A DNA stretch of 64,000 nt from Azorinus chamasolen (Eukaryota > Mollusca > Bivalvia > Cardiida > Solecurtidae): contig OY755237.1 in the NCBI GenBank assembly GCA_963576725.1, positions 56,023,805 through 56,087,804 of the forward strand, in the 5' to 3' direction. This document shows, piece by piece, positions 1 through 11,654 of this stretch (position 1 is the stretch's first letter; every line of letters begins with the position of its first letter). Both the position numbers and the translations under genes were made by a program. The notes beneath the pieces were generated by a model. It was not told the DNA's origin and made no database searches. It saw nothing but the letters and a program-made list of their open reading frames with translations.

Positions 1-111
1 TGTGATAAATAGAGAATTGAATTTGCTCTTATGGAGCAAATGCTCTATTTATCACGATAGTTTCAAAAAGTGACTTTTACAGAGGCGTTTATCTATGGAG
101 GAAAGGGTTAA
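1..111 (+). repeat. Repeat B, right part, cut by window start
   Basis: Most of the B palindrome (GAGCAAATGCTCTATTTATC) and the right end GGAGGAAAGGGTTAA. Confidence 0.85.
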
Positions 112-137
112 AGTTACTCAAATGGTGCTGAATTTAC

Positions 138-400
138 TTAACACTTTCTCTCATATAAATGCCTTTTCACACCTTTGCAAACAGTAGACCTGTAGGATGT
201 GTCTGATCAGGTTCTACTCTGTTTGCTAATGATGTAATATTGATGTTTTACTCTACTGTTTCTACCAATACCCAACCATCTACCAACATCATGTAGACAT
301 AGGCCATTATAAAAAATCAGCTAATAAATACAAAAATATATATATTCATAATGTCATTATAATTATTTCTTACATGAGTTTACATCAGGAAAAGGGTTAA
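138..400 (+). repeat. Repeat A
   Basis: TTAA at both ends (TTAACACTTT ... AAAAGGGTTAA). The hairpin is shortened to CAAACAGTAGACC...GGTTCTACTCTGTTTG. Confidence 0.75.
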
Positions 401-1145
401 TCGGCTTAGAAAACCGGGGAGGGGAGAAGATTGGTTGTTTCAAATATATAGGGTAAACATGGTATGATATTGTACCTATGGGAGGGCCATATAAGACCAG
501 GTTTCCTGAAAAACTGACATTGGGGTATTGTAACTGAACTCAGTGCCTGTAACTGCTGTTTATTTATGTACATATCCTAGATAATTCAGGTTATGTGGAA
601 CAGAGAAAAACAGCATGTGACTCATGGATGCACACAGCGGTTGATGATAAATGAACCCTTAAATCCAATTGCCCCTTTCTCTCTGCTTCATCGGGTAGAA
701 TAACATGCAAAACCATTGCTGCAGATAGTTTCTTACATCTAATATTGTCAATGTCATAATTTAGTCTGTTTGATACTAGTTTGAATCTATGTCATACCTT
801 CTATTATATCTATTATATAAGACAGAAACATAGTTGAGGACATTTTCTTTGCAGACAAACATGTTTTACACAGATTTAGGGAGAACTCCTAAGTAATTTG
901 TGTCTGTCATCATGGGCCAATATCATAACCCACAATGTTGAAGATGAAAGCTAATAATTAACCTGAGTTTACCTGCAACGAATTCTGCCTGGCTTTTGTT
1001 TTCCTTCATTTTTTACTTCACCTTGAGCCGGCTGAGTAAATTGTCATCCACTTAAAGAGTCATCTGCTTCATTCTTAAATAGCGAGCTTCAATAATATCT
1101 TTCTCCATGAAAATATAGTCTGAGAGACTAATAGTTTGGATCTCA
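401..1145. other. No gene or clear repeat recognised
   Basis: AT-rich sequence with many stops in all frames. I see no domain or hairpin core in it. Confidence 0.5.
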
Positions 1146-1352
1146 TTAACCCTTTACGAATATGCCTTTTAACACCTTTGCAAACAGAGGAGACCCAGAT
1201 CAGACGGCTGCTTTAGGAGCCGTCTGATCAGGGTCTGCTCTGTTTGGTGATGAGATAATATTGATCTGATTCTAATGTTTCTGCCATGGAAAAAAAATTC
1301 TGTTCATGATATCATTATTTCCTATATAAATATTCATGGAGTTATGGGTTTA
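1146..1352 (+). repeat. Repeat A
   Basis: Starts TTAACCCTTTACGAATATGCC; the hairpin keeps the CpG form in both arms (GATCAGACGG ... CCGTCTGATC). Right end GGAGTTATGGGTTTA is worn. Confidence 0.85.
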
Positions 1353-1720
1353 GATGCAGAATTATCCAGCATCTGACCTGAATCCAAACTGTTTGCAAAT
1401 TTGCCTTTCTCATACTAAAGGTAAGTCGCAGCACAAAAGATGTATTTTATAATCAGCATGGACAGAGTTATATCTGTTTGCCTCACACCTAGGGGGGAAA
1501 AGGTATTTTCTATAATGATGTTTTATAGGTAACTTATGTTGTAATTCGGCACGCGGTGGAATGGGGACAGGGAATTATGGGCTATATATTGAAACGCAGC
1601 TCTGTAACGGTGCTGATCCTGTGCCAGAATATTTATGGGAGTTTCTGCAAATATCTCGCTTGGATCCAATGTTTATTGTTGTCATCTTGTCAGACTCTAT
1701 TCATTGATATCATAATACAG
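1353..1720. other. Unique stretch with a short open frame
   Basis: From 1529, after TTTTATAG, about 55 codons stay open on + (NLCCNSARGGMGTG..., TQLCNGADPVPEY). No convincing donor or domain; treated as non-coding (see findings). Confidence 0.3.
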
Positions 1721-1935
1721 ATTTGACCCCTTATGTATAATTATATTCATGTAAGAGATAAGGACTCTATGAATATTAATTAGCTGAATCTTAATAATGG
1801 CATACGTTTTTGCAATGGATAATAGTGTAGACTAAGAGTCATATCTGTATGATTACATACACAAGTAGAGCAGATCCTGATCAGACAGCTCCAATAGGAG
1901 CTGCCTGATCTGGGTCTGCAATATATGTGCAAATG
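1721..1935 (-). repeat. Repeat A, right end missing
   Basis: CCCCTTATGTATAATTATAT, then ATGAATATTAATTAGCTGAA and the core GATCAGACAGCTCCAATAGG. Confidence 0.75.
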
Positions 1936-2067
1936 CTAAAAATATACATTTTAATTAAGTGTAGGGTTTTCAACCGAAGTATTGTAAGAATGTCAACCTA
2001 CAAATGCCAAAAACAAAATGACAACGAACAATGAATATTGTTACAGTAGATTCTCTCTAAATTGGCC

Positions 2068-2309
2068 TTTAACCTATTCCCTCACGTTTAGACCCAGCCT
2101 CTTTAAATAAATCTACTGGACAGGAGCATCTACTAGAAAAAAGGAAAATTTTAGAATTGTGTAGTTTTGAAACCATTGCGATAGGATCAAATGCTCTATT
2201 CATCACAATGGTTTCAAAAAGTGACATTTACAGAGGCGTCAAAAGGCATCAATATGAGGGAATGGGTTTAAAAGAGTCAAAAGTCGTCAATATGAGGGAA
2301 TGAGTTGAA
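2068..2309 (+). repeat. Repeat B with lost palindrome arm and duplicated tail
   Basis: Left part of the palindrome is deleted (CCATTGCGATAGGATCAAAT). The tail GTCAATATGAGGGAATG occurs twice in a row. Confidence 0.75.
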
Positions 2310-2327
2310 TATTCATCAAGTAAAGGG

Positions 2328-2536
2328 TTAAACCCTTTCCTTCGTATAAATGCCTTTTCACGCATTTGCAAACGGAGTAGACCTGCTCTGTTTGCTTTTG
2401 ACAAGATATAGATCTGATTCTGCATTTTTTGTTAAAGCAAAATCTTGCCTTGAAAAGTTTACTTTATAAAAATTGAGCTAATAAATATTCATGATGTCAT
2501 TATTTCTTACATGAATACTGAACAGGGAAAGAGTTA
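2328..2536 (+). repeat. Repeat A lacking the hairpin apex
   Basis: TTAAACCCTTTCC to GGGAAAGAGTTAA. The stem is deleted to AGTAGACCTGCTCTGTTTGC, leaving the outer bases only. Confidence 0.8.
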
Positions 2537-2732
2537 AAAGCCATATTCACATGCTTGTTACAATTGCATTGTCTTACGTAAAAAATTCTGTCAGCTTTAA
2601 TTTTACATCAGTTTCTTTCCAAACACACAATCAGCGTGTCAGACAGACTGAATGTTAATGAATTGTCAAATGACTTGTCAGTTTATATGGTTTTGAATGT
2701 TATTATCATGATTTCATTAATTTTGTAGTAGG

Positions 2733-2920
2733 TTCTTTATACTTTGCATGCTAGCGGAGAATTCCAACACAGTTAGGATCCAGATGAACTCCTAAGTAAC
2801 TGACAGCATCTCATCAGGATCCAAACTGTTCTACATACTTATCATAACTTTGGAAAAAACGGAGGAAAACTTGACTTCGACAATTGTAGCAGCCATTGAA
2901 GTACTCGGATGCAGAGTTAA
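2733..2920 (+). repeat. Repeat D
   Basis: CTTTGCATGCTAGCGG at the left and GATGCAGAGTTAA at the right, with a GGATCCAGATGA...CATCAGGATCC hairpin. Confidence 0.7.
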
Positions 2921-3009
2921 TACATTCTGGCAGTATGGAAGGGGACACAACTCAAATACAGCCTAATTCTTGAGATTCTTAGACAGTGTTATATGTATTC
3001 GTTATTAAA

Positions 3010-3183
3010 TTGGAATGGTCCATTATTTTTTAACAGTTGATTCCATTAAATATTAAAGCTTGTAATGCTTTTGAAGGCCCACAGTGAATACTTGATCAGA
3101 ATGCTCCAGGAGTTCTTTGATCAGGATCTACATCTATATTACTTGCAAATTCTAGATAACTTGTTATCCATTCTAAAGGGTTA
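3010..3183 (+). repeat. Repeat E, worn
   Basis: TGGTCCATTATTTTTT and CTTGATCAGAATGCTCCAGG; ends TTCTAAAGGGTTA. Confidence 0.5.
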
Positions 3184-3569
3184 CACTGGCCATTAGCAGC
3201 TATTGACAGACTGTGATAATCTGTCTCTAAAGCCTGAAATATGCTGATAAGCACACAAGAGTCTGACTATCTTCTCTAATTTGACCATCAAATGCAATTA
3301 GTTCCTAATTGGTTTCATCCTCAGAGCTGTAAACTCCTCAATCTTTAACTTGCTATGAGTAAATGTCATAAATCATTTGCAAACAGTTTCGGTCCCCATG
3401 AAACGTTAAGTATCCTTGCCATTTCATCTAATGTATAGTAAATGCCACAAATACTTTGGCAACTAAAGGAGCAATTTGATCAGGGTCAACCATAATTACT
3501 CAGAAATATTTGGACAAAGGAGCCATTTGACCAAGGTCTACACTACTTGCTGCTGTCTGTCTGTCAAAT
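3184..3569. other. Decayed repeat fragments
   Basis: Contains weak hairpin remnants (near 3390 and 3470, GGAGCAATTTGATCAGGGTC). No gene seen. Confidence 0.4.
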
Positions 3570-3793
3570 TTAATCCTTTCCTCCATAAATATGCCTTTAT
3601 ACGCCTCTGTAAAAGTCACCTGTTGAAATCATTGTGATAAATAGAGCTCCTATAGGAGTAGTTTTATGCTCTATGTATCACAATGGTTTCAAATTACAAA
3701 ATTCTAAAAAAAAATCTTTTTCTAAAAATACTCCTTTTCGCTAGATTTATGCAGAGGTTGGATTTAAAAATAGCCTATGAGGTAATGGGTTAA
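3570..3793 (-). repeat. Repeat B
   Basis: CCTTTCCTCCATAAATATGCC to AGCCTATGAGGTAATGGGTTAA; the palindrome apex is CTCCTATAGGAG. Confidence 0.85.
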
Positions 3794-3852
3794 AGTGGTG
3801 GGTGTATTGAGTGTCTGAATGTTTATGATAATTATTACTTCAACAGTTTTGA

Positions 3853-4084
3853 TTAACCCTTTCCTTCATATAAATACCTTCTCATGCTTTTCAAACAAGA
3901 GTAGACCCAGATCAGATGGATCTTAAAGGAGTCATTTGTTTAGGGTCTGCTCTGTTTGCTGATGTGCTGACTACAATTTCTATCATGACTGAAATATCCT
4001 GTTCATATGCCATTATAGAATTCAATTAAATTAATATTCATGATGTCTAATTTTTACATGAATATTCAACATGGAAAGGGTTAA
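3853..4084 (+). repeat. Repeat A
   Basis: TTAACCCTTTCCTTCATATA to GGAAAGGGTTAA with a worn hairpin around 3915. Confidence 0.85.
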
Positions 4085-4091
4085 AGTTCTT

Positions 4092-4414
4092 TAGCCCTTT
4101 TCCTCCATAAATACACCTTTCTACACCTTTGTAAAAGTCACTTTCTACGCCTCTGTAAAAGTCACTTTTTGAAACCATTGTGATAAATAGAGCATTTTTG
4201 TAAAAGTCACTTTCTACGCCTCTGTAAAAGTCACTTTTTGAAACTATTGTGATAAATAAAGCATTTTCTCCTTAGGAGCAAATGATCTATTTATCACAAT
4301 GGTTTTAAAAACTACAAATTTCCAAAATGTTCCTTTTCTTTAGTAAATACTCCTTTTCGGTAGATTTAATAAAAGAGGTTGGATCTAAAAATAGCCTATG
4401 AGGGAAAGGGTTAA
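4092..4414 (-). repeat. Repeat B with internal tandem duplication
   Basis: The block TTCTACGCCTCTGTAAAAGT through GATAAATAGAGCAT occurs twice before the palindrome apex, so the copy is about 70-80 bp longer than usual. Confidence 0.85.
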
Positions 4415-4532
4415 TGGCACAGAATTTACTTATTCGACAAATTGATTGAAAAAATGACATGAAAAGTCTGGGTTTGGATTGTGTGATTTGAGCTGGCACA
4501 CAATGTAGATCTTGATCACTCATATGATGATT

Positions 4533-4768
4533 AAAGCCCTTGCATCCTAGAGAAGCCTTTTCACACCTTTACAGGCAGAGTAGATCCAGATCAGACTGGC
4601 AGGGTTGAAGTTATCTGATCAGGGTATGCTCGTTTTGCTTACAGGATTATTTAGTTATGATTCCTCAGTCTTTGCCTTGCCAAAACAATCCTGTGTTCAT
4701 AAACTCAGCCAATGTATAGTCATTATGACATTATTTCTTAAGCAAATAGTCTTCACATGAAGGGATTA
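4533..4768 (+). repeat. Repeat A, worn
   Basis: GCCTTTTCACACCTTTACAG, hairpin AGATCAGACTGG...GATCAGGG, ends GAAGGGATTA. Confidence 0.65.
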
Positions 4769-4844
4769 GCACTGAACAATATTCACATTGTTTTTAACAG
4801 AAAGTGCATGTATATAATTTTATGGTGCTGGTTGCTTGCTTAAG

Positions 4845-5074
4845 CTTCACCCTTTCCTCCATACATATGCCATTTCTACGCCTTTTCCATGCCTTTGCAA
4901 ACAGAGTAGACCTAGATCAGATGGTTCCTATAGAAGCCATCTGATCAGGGCCTCACAGTCTGTTTGCTTATGAAATAATATAGATAAAATTCTACCTTTA
5001 CTGTCATGATAAAAATTTCCTTGTTCATAGTGCTATTTATTTCTTCCGTAAATATTCATGGAGTAAAGGGTTAA
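4845..5074 (+). repeat. Repeat A
   Basis: Hairpin arms ATGG/CCAT around 4918-4950; ends ATTCATGGAGTAAAGGGTTAA. Confidence 0.9.
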
Positions 5075-5177
5075 AGAAAGTATGCTATACCTCTTAGTGT
5101 TAATTGGGTGACATTTTATTGCTAATGAAACTTCATTGTTTCTGGCTGGAGGTCTAATCCTATCCTCCTAGCATAGA

Positions 5178-5383
5178 TTAACCATTTCAGTGCTCAATTT
5201 TCAAGGTAGAATGGTCCACCATTGTTTATGATAGAGTCCATTCATTATGAAAGGATATACGAGAGGATTTTGATTGAAAAACAGTGCAGACCCTAATCAG
5301 AGGGCTCCTTTAGGAGCCATTAGATCTAGGTCTACACTGTTTGCAAATGCCAGTACACTCATTTCTTGCATTCAAAGGGTATT
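5178..5383 (+). repeat. Repeat E
   Basis: TTAACCATTTCAGTGCT..., GAGTCCATTCATTATGAAAG, hairpin AAACAGTGCAGACCCTAATC, ends GCATTCAAAGGGTATTA. Confidence 0.8.
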
Positions 5384-5574
5384 ACACTTTAGCAAACTGA
5401 ACAAATTGCTTATGGCATAATGCTTTGTCCTTTTGGGAAAAAAGGAAACTATGTTTTCAACAAACATTTTTACTGAAAAATTTAAATCTTGGTGATATTC
5501 TGTCAGTTTTGACTTTAGACTGTTTGCAAATTCAATCGTTGATTTATACTTGCCCATTAAGGTGCATCTGCTCA

Positions 5575-5971
5575 GTTTTTGCATGCTAGCTAGCAGTGAA
5601 TTTGTTATAACCTGGACAAAAAGGTTGGATCCAGATGAAACAATGAACTCATCTCTTTCTCATCAGAATGCACACTGTTTGATACTGATTTTACATTTGA
5701 AAACATTAACTCTTTGCACGCTAGCGGCAAAACTGTGATTTTTTATGCAAACAGTTTGGAATCAAGATGAGACGCAGCATAATGCGGCGTCTCATCAGGA
5801 TCCAAACTGTTTGTCACTGTGACCATATTTTTGCAAAGAAATGAGAGAAAGTTTATTTTAAGAATTGAAGCAGACGACAATTGTTGCAGACGAAAAATTA
5901 CTTAGCATGCAAAGAGTTAACTGTGAATTTTGCTGATGATTCCAGTAAATTACTTAGCATGCAAAGAGTTA
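5575..5971 (+). repeat. Repeat D, one full copy (5706-5920) and partial copies
   Basis: The full copy runs TTAACTCTTTGCACGCTAG to TTAGCATGCAAAGAGTTAA, with stem GATGAGACGC...GCGTCTCATC. A truncated D precedes it, and a 30-bp piece of its right end recurs at 5941-5971. Confidence 0.85.
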
Positions 5972-6092
5972 ATAGTCTTCAAGAATTCTCATATTATATC
6001 TACATGCTTGTATCAGGAGGCAAGTTTCTTTCTCCATATTTGTGGGAGTAGTTCTATTTTGATCCAGAGGCCCAGATACGATGTGTACATAC

Positions 6093-6340
6093 ATTAACCC
6101 TTTCCCTGTTTAATATTCATGTAAGGAATACTGAAAACATGAATATTAATTAGCTGATTTTTTATGATGGCATAATTATGTACACAGGATGTTTTGGCTC
6201 AGTCAGAAACTGTATAATCAGATTATGCCATAAGCAAACAGAGCAGACCCTGATCTGATGGCGCCTATAGGAGCCATCTGATCTTGGTCTACTCTGTTTG
6301 CAAATATGTGAAAAGGCGTTTATAATAAGGAAAGAGTTAA
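6093..6340 (-). repeat. Repeat A
   Basis: TTAACCCTTTCCCTGTT to AAGGAAAGAGTTAA; hairpin arms ATGG/CCAT. Its last TTAA is the first TTAA of the next element. Confidence 0.9.
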
Positions 6341-6739
6341 ACCATTTCCTTCTTATAAATGCTTTTGCAAGCAGAGTAGACCCAGATTAGATGGTCCTGT
6401 AGGAATTATCTAATCAGTATCTGCCGTGCTTGCTTATGAATTACAAAAGATCTGATTCTGCAGTTTCTAACTACATGTATACTAAACATTCATCTATACA
6501 TATGCCATGAATTTGAAAACAGAGTAAACCCAGATCAGATGGCAAGAGCAGCCAGATCAGAGTCTGTTCTGTTTGCTTATGGCATGATCTAGATCTGAAT
6601 GTAGTAGTCAGTTTGTATCAAAGCAATAAAATCCCTTGAACATTTAACATCATAAAAAATCATAACAATTCATAATAGATATTCACATTATGTCATTATT
6701 TCATAAACGAAAACTGACCAGAGAACCGGAAAGGGTTAA
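6337..6739 (+). repeat. Two repeat A copies fused, first truncated
   Basis: The first copy breaks near 6505 and a second core starts (AAACAGAGTAAACCCAGATC). Ends GGAAAGGGTTAA, shared with the following B. Confidence 0.8.
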
Positions 6740-6965
6740 CCATTTCCTCCATAGGCTGTTTTTAGTCTCCAACCTCTTTGGATGCATCTACCAAAAAGTA
6801 GCATTAACTAGGGAAAAGAAAATGTTTAGAATTTTGTAATTTGAAACCATTGTGATAAATAGAGCATTTGCTCCCATAGGAGCAAATGCTCTATTTATCA
6901 CAATGGTTTCAAGAAGTGACTTTTACAGAGGCATAGAAAGGTGTATTTATGGAGGAAATGGTTAA
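6736..6965 (+). repeat. Repeat B
   Basis: The palindrome around 6843-6910 is perfect except at the apex (CTCCCATAGGAG). Ends GGAGGAAATGGTTAA. Confidence 0.92.
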
Positions 6966-7057
6966 AGGGCATCCATGATTATTCATTAAGTGGCTACTCT
7001 AGTTCCACTGTAACACTATTGATATGTATTTATTTTGCACTGAACACAAATCCTGCC

Positions 7058-7307
7058 CTAACCCTTTACTCCATGAATATTCATGAAATAAATTATGACA
7101 TCATGAATATTAATCAGATTAATTTTTAAAATGGCATATGAAGACATGAAATCTTTGCCCAAACAGAAACTGTAGAATCCAGATTGAGACTATTTCATAA
7201 GCAAACAGAGCAGACCCTGATCAGACAGTTCCTATAGGAGCCATCTGATCTGGGTCTTGTCTGTTTGCAAAGGGGTAGAAAAGCGTTTTTATGAAGTAAA
7301 GGGTTAA
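7058..7307 (-). repeat. Repeat A
   Basis: CTAACCCTTTACTCCATGAA to GAAGTAAAGGGTTAA, full length. Confidence 0.9.
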
Positions 7308-7327
7308 CCTCACAGTGAAAGGCTTAC

Positions 7328-7715
7328 TTGATAGATACGCCTTTTGTTGCCTTTGCAAATAGAGAAAACCCAAATCAGAGCCGCGACTGATCAGGGTCTG
7401 CACTATTTGCTTATGAAATAATATAGATCCGATTCTATAGTTTTTGTCATGATTAGAAACATTCCCTTGTTCGTAGTGCCATTAGCCCTTCATACAAATG
7501 CTTTTGCACACCTTTACAAACATAGTAGACCCAGATCAGATAGCTCTTATAGGAGCTGTCTGATCAGGATCTACTCTGTTTGCTATTGGAATGATTTAGA
7601 CCTTGTTCTTAAGTTTCTGTCACAACCAATATACATCTGATTCTACAGTTTATGAAATTTGGAGAAAAAAACACTTCATTGTTTATTGGCCATTATCAAC
7701 ATTCATTTAACCCCC
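7328..7715 (+). repeat. Two truncated repeat A copies in tandem
   Basis: Cores at about 7355-7412 and 7506-7580. The break is near 7482, where one copy stops and AGCCCTTCATACAAATGC begins the next. Confidence 0.75.
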
Positions 7716-7960
7716 CTTTCCTTCATATAAACACCTTTTCTCACATTTGCAAACAGAGTAGACCCATTCAGACAGCTTCTATAGGAGCCGCCTGATCAGG
7801 GTATGCTCTGTTTGCTGATGGAATTTGATAGATCTGTTTCTTTACTTTCTGAAATATTACAATGTTCCACCTACCATATTTCATTATAACTATTTTTTCT
7901 ATGAATATACAGTAGGTATTGAAATTTGGAATAAATATAGAACAGGGAAAAAAGGATTAA
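7707..7960 (+). repeat. Repeat A2
   Basis: An A left half joined to the A2 right half (TACAATGTTCCACCT, CAGTAGGTATTGAAATTTGG). Ends AAGGATTAA. Confidence 0.85.
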
Positions 7961-8129
7961 TGATTATTTATGAAGTGTTGAAGTTAATCATCAGTATTGT
8001 GTTTATTGGAACATTTTATCACTAATTATTACACAGATTTTACCAATCAGGGGCTTGTTTTGTAATATATCATCACATTATACTTGGCAGATGTACAGTA
8101 AATGATATTTATACTAGACAAATTCCTCT

Positions 8130-8423
8130 TAATCCATTCCCACTTTTAAATACATTCAGTGACACCTTTGCAAAATGAGTATATCCACATCAGACAACTC
8201 TTGTAGAAGCTGTCTGATCAGGGTCTGCTCTGTTTGCTAATGATATTTGATTGATGTCACTACAGTTCCTTCTTTAGCCAAAAATCCATCTGTTTAATCT
8301 GTCATTTCAAAATGCAAAAATATGGTCAGATTTTCAAACAGTTTGGATTCTGATGAGATGCCGCATGATCCAAACTGTGTGCAACGGTAATTGTGGTTTC
8401 ACTGCTAGCATGCAAAGAGTTAA
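8130..8423. repeat. Truncated A joined to truncated D
   Basis: An A left half with core near 8190-8230, then a D right part (AAACAGTTTGGATTCTGATG ... GCTAGCATGCAAAGAGTTAA). Confidence 0.7.
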
Positions 8424-8606
8424 TCATGGATATTGTTGCAAATTTTGTAGACAATATGAAACATGTTTCCATAATTCCAAATACAGATAATTTTTCTGTA
8501 TTCGGACCGACTGTGTGACACATAGGTATACAGTGCAGACCCAGATCAAACAGTAGAAGGAGCTGTTTGATTAGGATCTACTCTGTTTGCTACAATGCCA
8601 GCTGGT

Positions 8607-8978
8607 TTAACCTTTATTCCATGAATATTCATGTAAGATATGAATATTTATTGTATTAATTGTTATAATAGCACAATGGATTCATACAATTGTACCTATA
8701 TTATATCAGAAGCAAACAGAGCAGACCCAGATCAGATGGCTCCTACAGGAGCCATCTGATCTGGGTCTACTCTGTTTGCAAAGGTGTATTCATGGAGTAA
8801 GAAATAATAATGACATCATGAATATTAATTAGAATGGCGTATAAACACAGGACATTTTGGCTCGATCAGACACTGTAGAATTAGGTCTATATCATACAAT
8901 AAGCAAACAGAGCAGACCCTGATCAGATGGTTTCTGTAGGAGCCATCTGTTCTGGGTTTACTCTGTTTGCAAAGGCGT
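8607..8978 (-). repeat. Two repeat A copies in tandem
   Basis: Two complete hairpins (8720-8780; 8905-8972). The second starts at GGAGTAAGAAATAATAATGA with no TTAA between. Confidence 0.8.
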
Positions 8979-9148
8979 AGAAAGTAGTAAAAGTGGAACC
9001 GAGTATATAAGTATCAAAATCATTTTCCTCAGTGATAAATTTTGATACAATATTTTGCCTAATTAATATTCATAGAGGGAGGAGCCAGTCTTAATTAGTC
9101 AGCAAGTTAAGGGTTTTAAGTTTTCAAAATAGTGCATAATTTGATGAA

Positions 9149-9504
9149 TCAACCCTTTCCATCATATAAATGCCTTTTTAGACATTTACAAAGACCCAGA
9201 TCAAATGGCTCCTATAGGATCCATCTGATCAGGATCTGCTCTGTTTGCTTATGATGTAATATAGCTCTAATTCTACAGTATTTATCATGCTTAAACATGA
9301 TTTTGTTTGTCATGTCACTATAAAATTTCAGTTAATTAATATTCATGATGTCATTATTTTTGTTGCCTATATATGTATGATAAAGATCTAATTATACAGT
9401 TTCTGCCCGAGCTGCAATGTCCTGTGTTTATACGCCACTATTAAAAAAGAAGTCTAATTAATATTTATGATGTCATTATTTCTTAAATTAATATCAAACG
9501 GAAA
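9149..9504 (+). repeat. Repeat A with duplicated 3' half
   Basis: The block from the GATCTAATT...ACAGTTTCTGCC region to TATTCATGATGTCATTATTT is present twice. Confidence 0.75.
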
Positions 9505-9606
9505 GGACCAGTGGCAAGGGAGATGGGTGTCCGAATACTTAGGGTAATTACCAGAAACGTTTTGCAGCAAGCTGCGTTTTTATCAGGTGAGTTGATGCCA
9601 AATGCA

Positions 9607-9817
9607 TTAACCCCTTTGAACGCTGAATTTTCTGAACTGGAATTATCCATTGTTTCCATCATTGAGTCCATTCAGTATGACAGGATGAGGGTTTTTTGCG
9701 GGATTTTCAATCACAAAAAGGAGAGGCCCTGATCAAAGGGCCCCTGTAAGACCCATTTAATCTGGGTCTACACTGTTTGTAAATGTCAGTACACTCATAT
9801 CCCACTTTTAAAGGGAT
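9607..9817 (+). repeat. Repeat E
   Basis: TTAACCCCTTTGAACGCTGA, GAGTCCATTCAGTATGACAG, hairpin AGAGGCCCTGATCAAAGGGC. Confidence 0.85.
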
Positions 9818-9964
9818 GACTGTAAGCAAAATGTCACTCATCACAAAGGATGAAGGGAAATTAATGTTTCTGCAATGCCAGGTGTGTGTGCTTCTATCAC
9901 AAAACGAATATTTTTTTGTATATTTAACCTTTATTAGGGGGAGAAAATTATTACATGTAGTTGC

Positions 9965-10195
9965 TTAACCCTTTATCCCTTTGCAAACAGAGTAGACCCA
10001 GATCAGATGACTCCTGTAGGAGCCGTCTGATCAGGATCTGCTCTGTTTGCCAAAGGAATAATATGAATCTTAAGCCACCATCTGTCCTAACCCTTTCTAC
10101 CGTCAAAACGTCCTGTGTTGGAATACCAATATCAAAATTCAACTAATAAATATTCATGATGTCATTATTTCTTATATCAGTATTCATAAGGTTAA
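9965..10195 (+). repeat. Repeat A
   Basis: Hairpin ATGA/CCGT at about 9990-10050. The end CATAAGGTTAA shares its TTAA with repeat C. Confidence 0.85.
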
Positions 10196-10441
10196 CCCTT
10201 CACTTGCTATTCACGTCAATGTACGTATCTGTAAATAGTGAAGACCCAGATGAGACAGCTCCTGCAGGAGCTGTCTCATCAGGGTCTGCACTATTTACAA
10301 GTTGATTGTGCAACCAGTGCACTCCACAGCAGTGATTGCACAGCGAAATACTTGTACACAGTGAAGATATATGTAATTATACAACAGGGCATGGGTAAAG
10401 AAGGAGAAATGTATTTTAAAATTCAGCAAGCGAAGGGTTAA
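10192..10441 (+). repeat. Repeat C
   Basis: Full copy: TTAACCCTTCACTTGC, perfect hairpin GATGAGACAGCTCCTGCAGG and its partner, a second stem region (CAACCAGTGCACTCCACAGC), end CAGCAAGCGAAGGGTTAA. Confidence 0.93.
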
Positions 10442-10444
10442 GCC

Positions 10445-10625
10445 TTTAAATACAAATGGATTCAAAGTGGAACAGTCCATCCTTATTTGGTGGTAGAATC
10501 CACTAAGTATGAAGTGAATAAGGTTGCCAGAGCATTTTGAATGACAAGCAGTACATAACCTAATTGTGGTTTCCTGCGAGAGCCTCTTGATCTAGGTCTA
10601 TACTGTTTTCATTCGCCAGTTAAGT
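10445..10625 (+). repeat. Repeat E, worn
   Basis: AGTGGAACAGTCCATCC, GTAGAATCCACTAAGTATGA, then remnants of the hairpin (CTTGATCTAGGTCTATACTG). Confidence 0.55.
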
Positions 10626-11049
10626 GAAACTCTGATATATATGGTTTCATCTTAGATCTGCCACTGTGTTGACTTTTACCTTGATGAAGATCAGTGTTAC
10701 TATAATTCATCGCCCCTGGTTCCAGGATTCCTTGTGCATGGTCTATGATTGTTTGACTGATGAAGGGTACCAGAAGCGATACTCTTTTAACAAGTCTTCA
10801 TTCTCACTATGAAATTTAATTGAAAAGTAGGGGAAAAAAACCTGCTATGATGGACCTTCTTCCACCACAATGCCAAAAGAAATAAAAAAAAATCACACAG
10901 ATGAGAACATACAGTAGAATCTTTCTTTAGTGACAACTAATGGAATATAGTTAGTGGTCATTAAAAGCAGGTGATTACTTAATGCTTTGTATGAAAGAAA
11001 TGCAAAAGGTTTGGTATAACTTTCATCCTGCATTATGTTATGATATGTT
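10626..11049. other. Mostly unique stretch; possible upstream exon
   Basis: The segment after CATCTTAG at 10655 is open for 30 codons (ICHCVDFYLDEDQCYYNSS...). See findings. A partial G end (ACAGTAGAATC) lies at 10912. Confidence 0.3.
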
Positions 11050-11107
11050 TTAAACATTTTCCTACTGAATATTCATGTAAGAAATAACAACATTTCTTTT
11101 CAACATC

Positions 11108-11229
11108 ATAGTCAGTCTGTATCAAACAGTTTGGATCCAGATGAGACGCTGAGTTACTCGGCGTCACATCTGGATCCAAACTGTTTGCAAAAGTAATCAC
11201 TCACCCGCCCGCAGCAGGCTAAAGGTTAA
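11108..11229 (-). repeat. Repeat D, central part
   Basis: AAACAGTTTGGATCCAGATG with partner CATCTGGATCCAAACTGTTT; loop GACGCTGAGTTACTCGGCGTC. Confidence 0.8.
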
Positions 11230-11297
11230 GATACATTCATATAATGAACCTGGACCAAGTTATGGAAAATGACACATTTATTGCCTTTTACCTCATT

Positions 11298-11506
11298 TTA
11301 AACCCTTTCCCAGTTGAATATTCATGTTAGAAATAACGACATCATGAATATTTATCAGCTGATTTTTTTTTATAATGGCATAAGTAAACAGAGCAGAATC
11401 CAATAGGAGATGTCTGATCTGAGTCTACTCTGTTTGCAAAGGTGTAAAAGGGTGTTTATATGAAAGAACTTAATTCTCACATGAATATGCAATAGGCAAA
11501 GGGTTA
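11298..11506 (-). repeat. Repeat A, left hairpin arm deleted
   Basis: Only AGCAGAATCCAATAGGAG remains of the left arm; ends GGCAAAGGGTTAA. Confidence 0.8.
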
Positions 11507-11654
11507 ATAGAGAAGTTTGCTTTACAAACAGTGCAGACCCTTTTCTTAGAGAAAACCATGAGATTGATCTGAGTCTACACACTTTGCTAAAAGGGTTTTA
11601 GAGGAAGATTTGCAAAAAAAGTCGAAGTGTTGACAATGCACATAATGTTCATTT

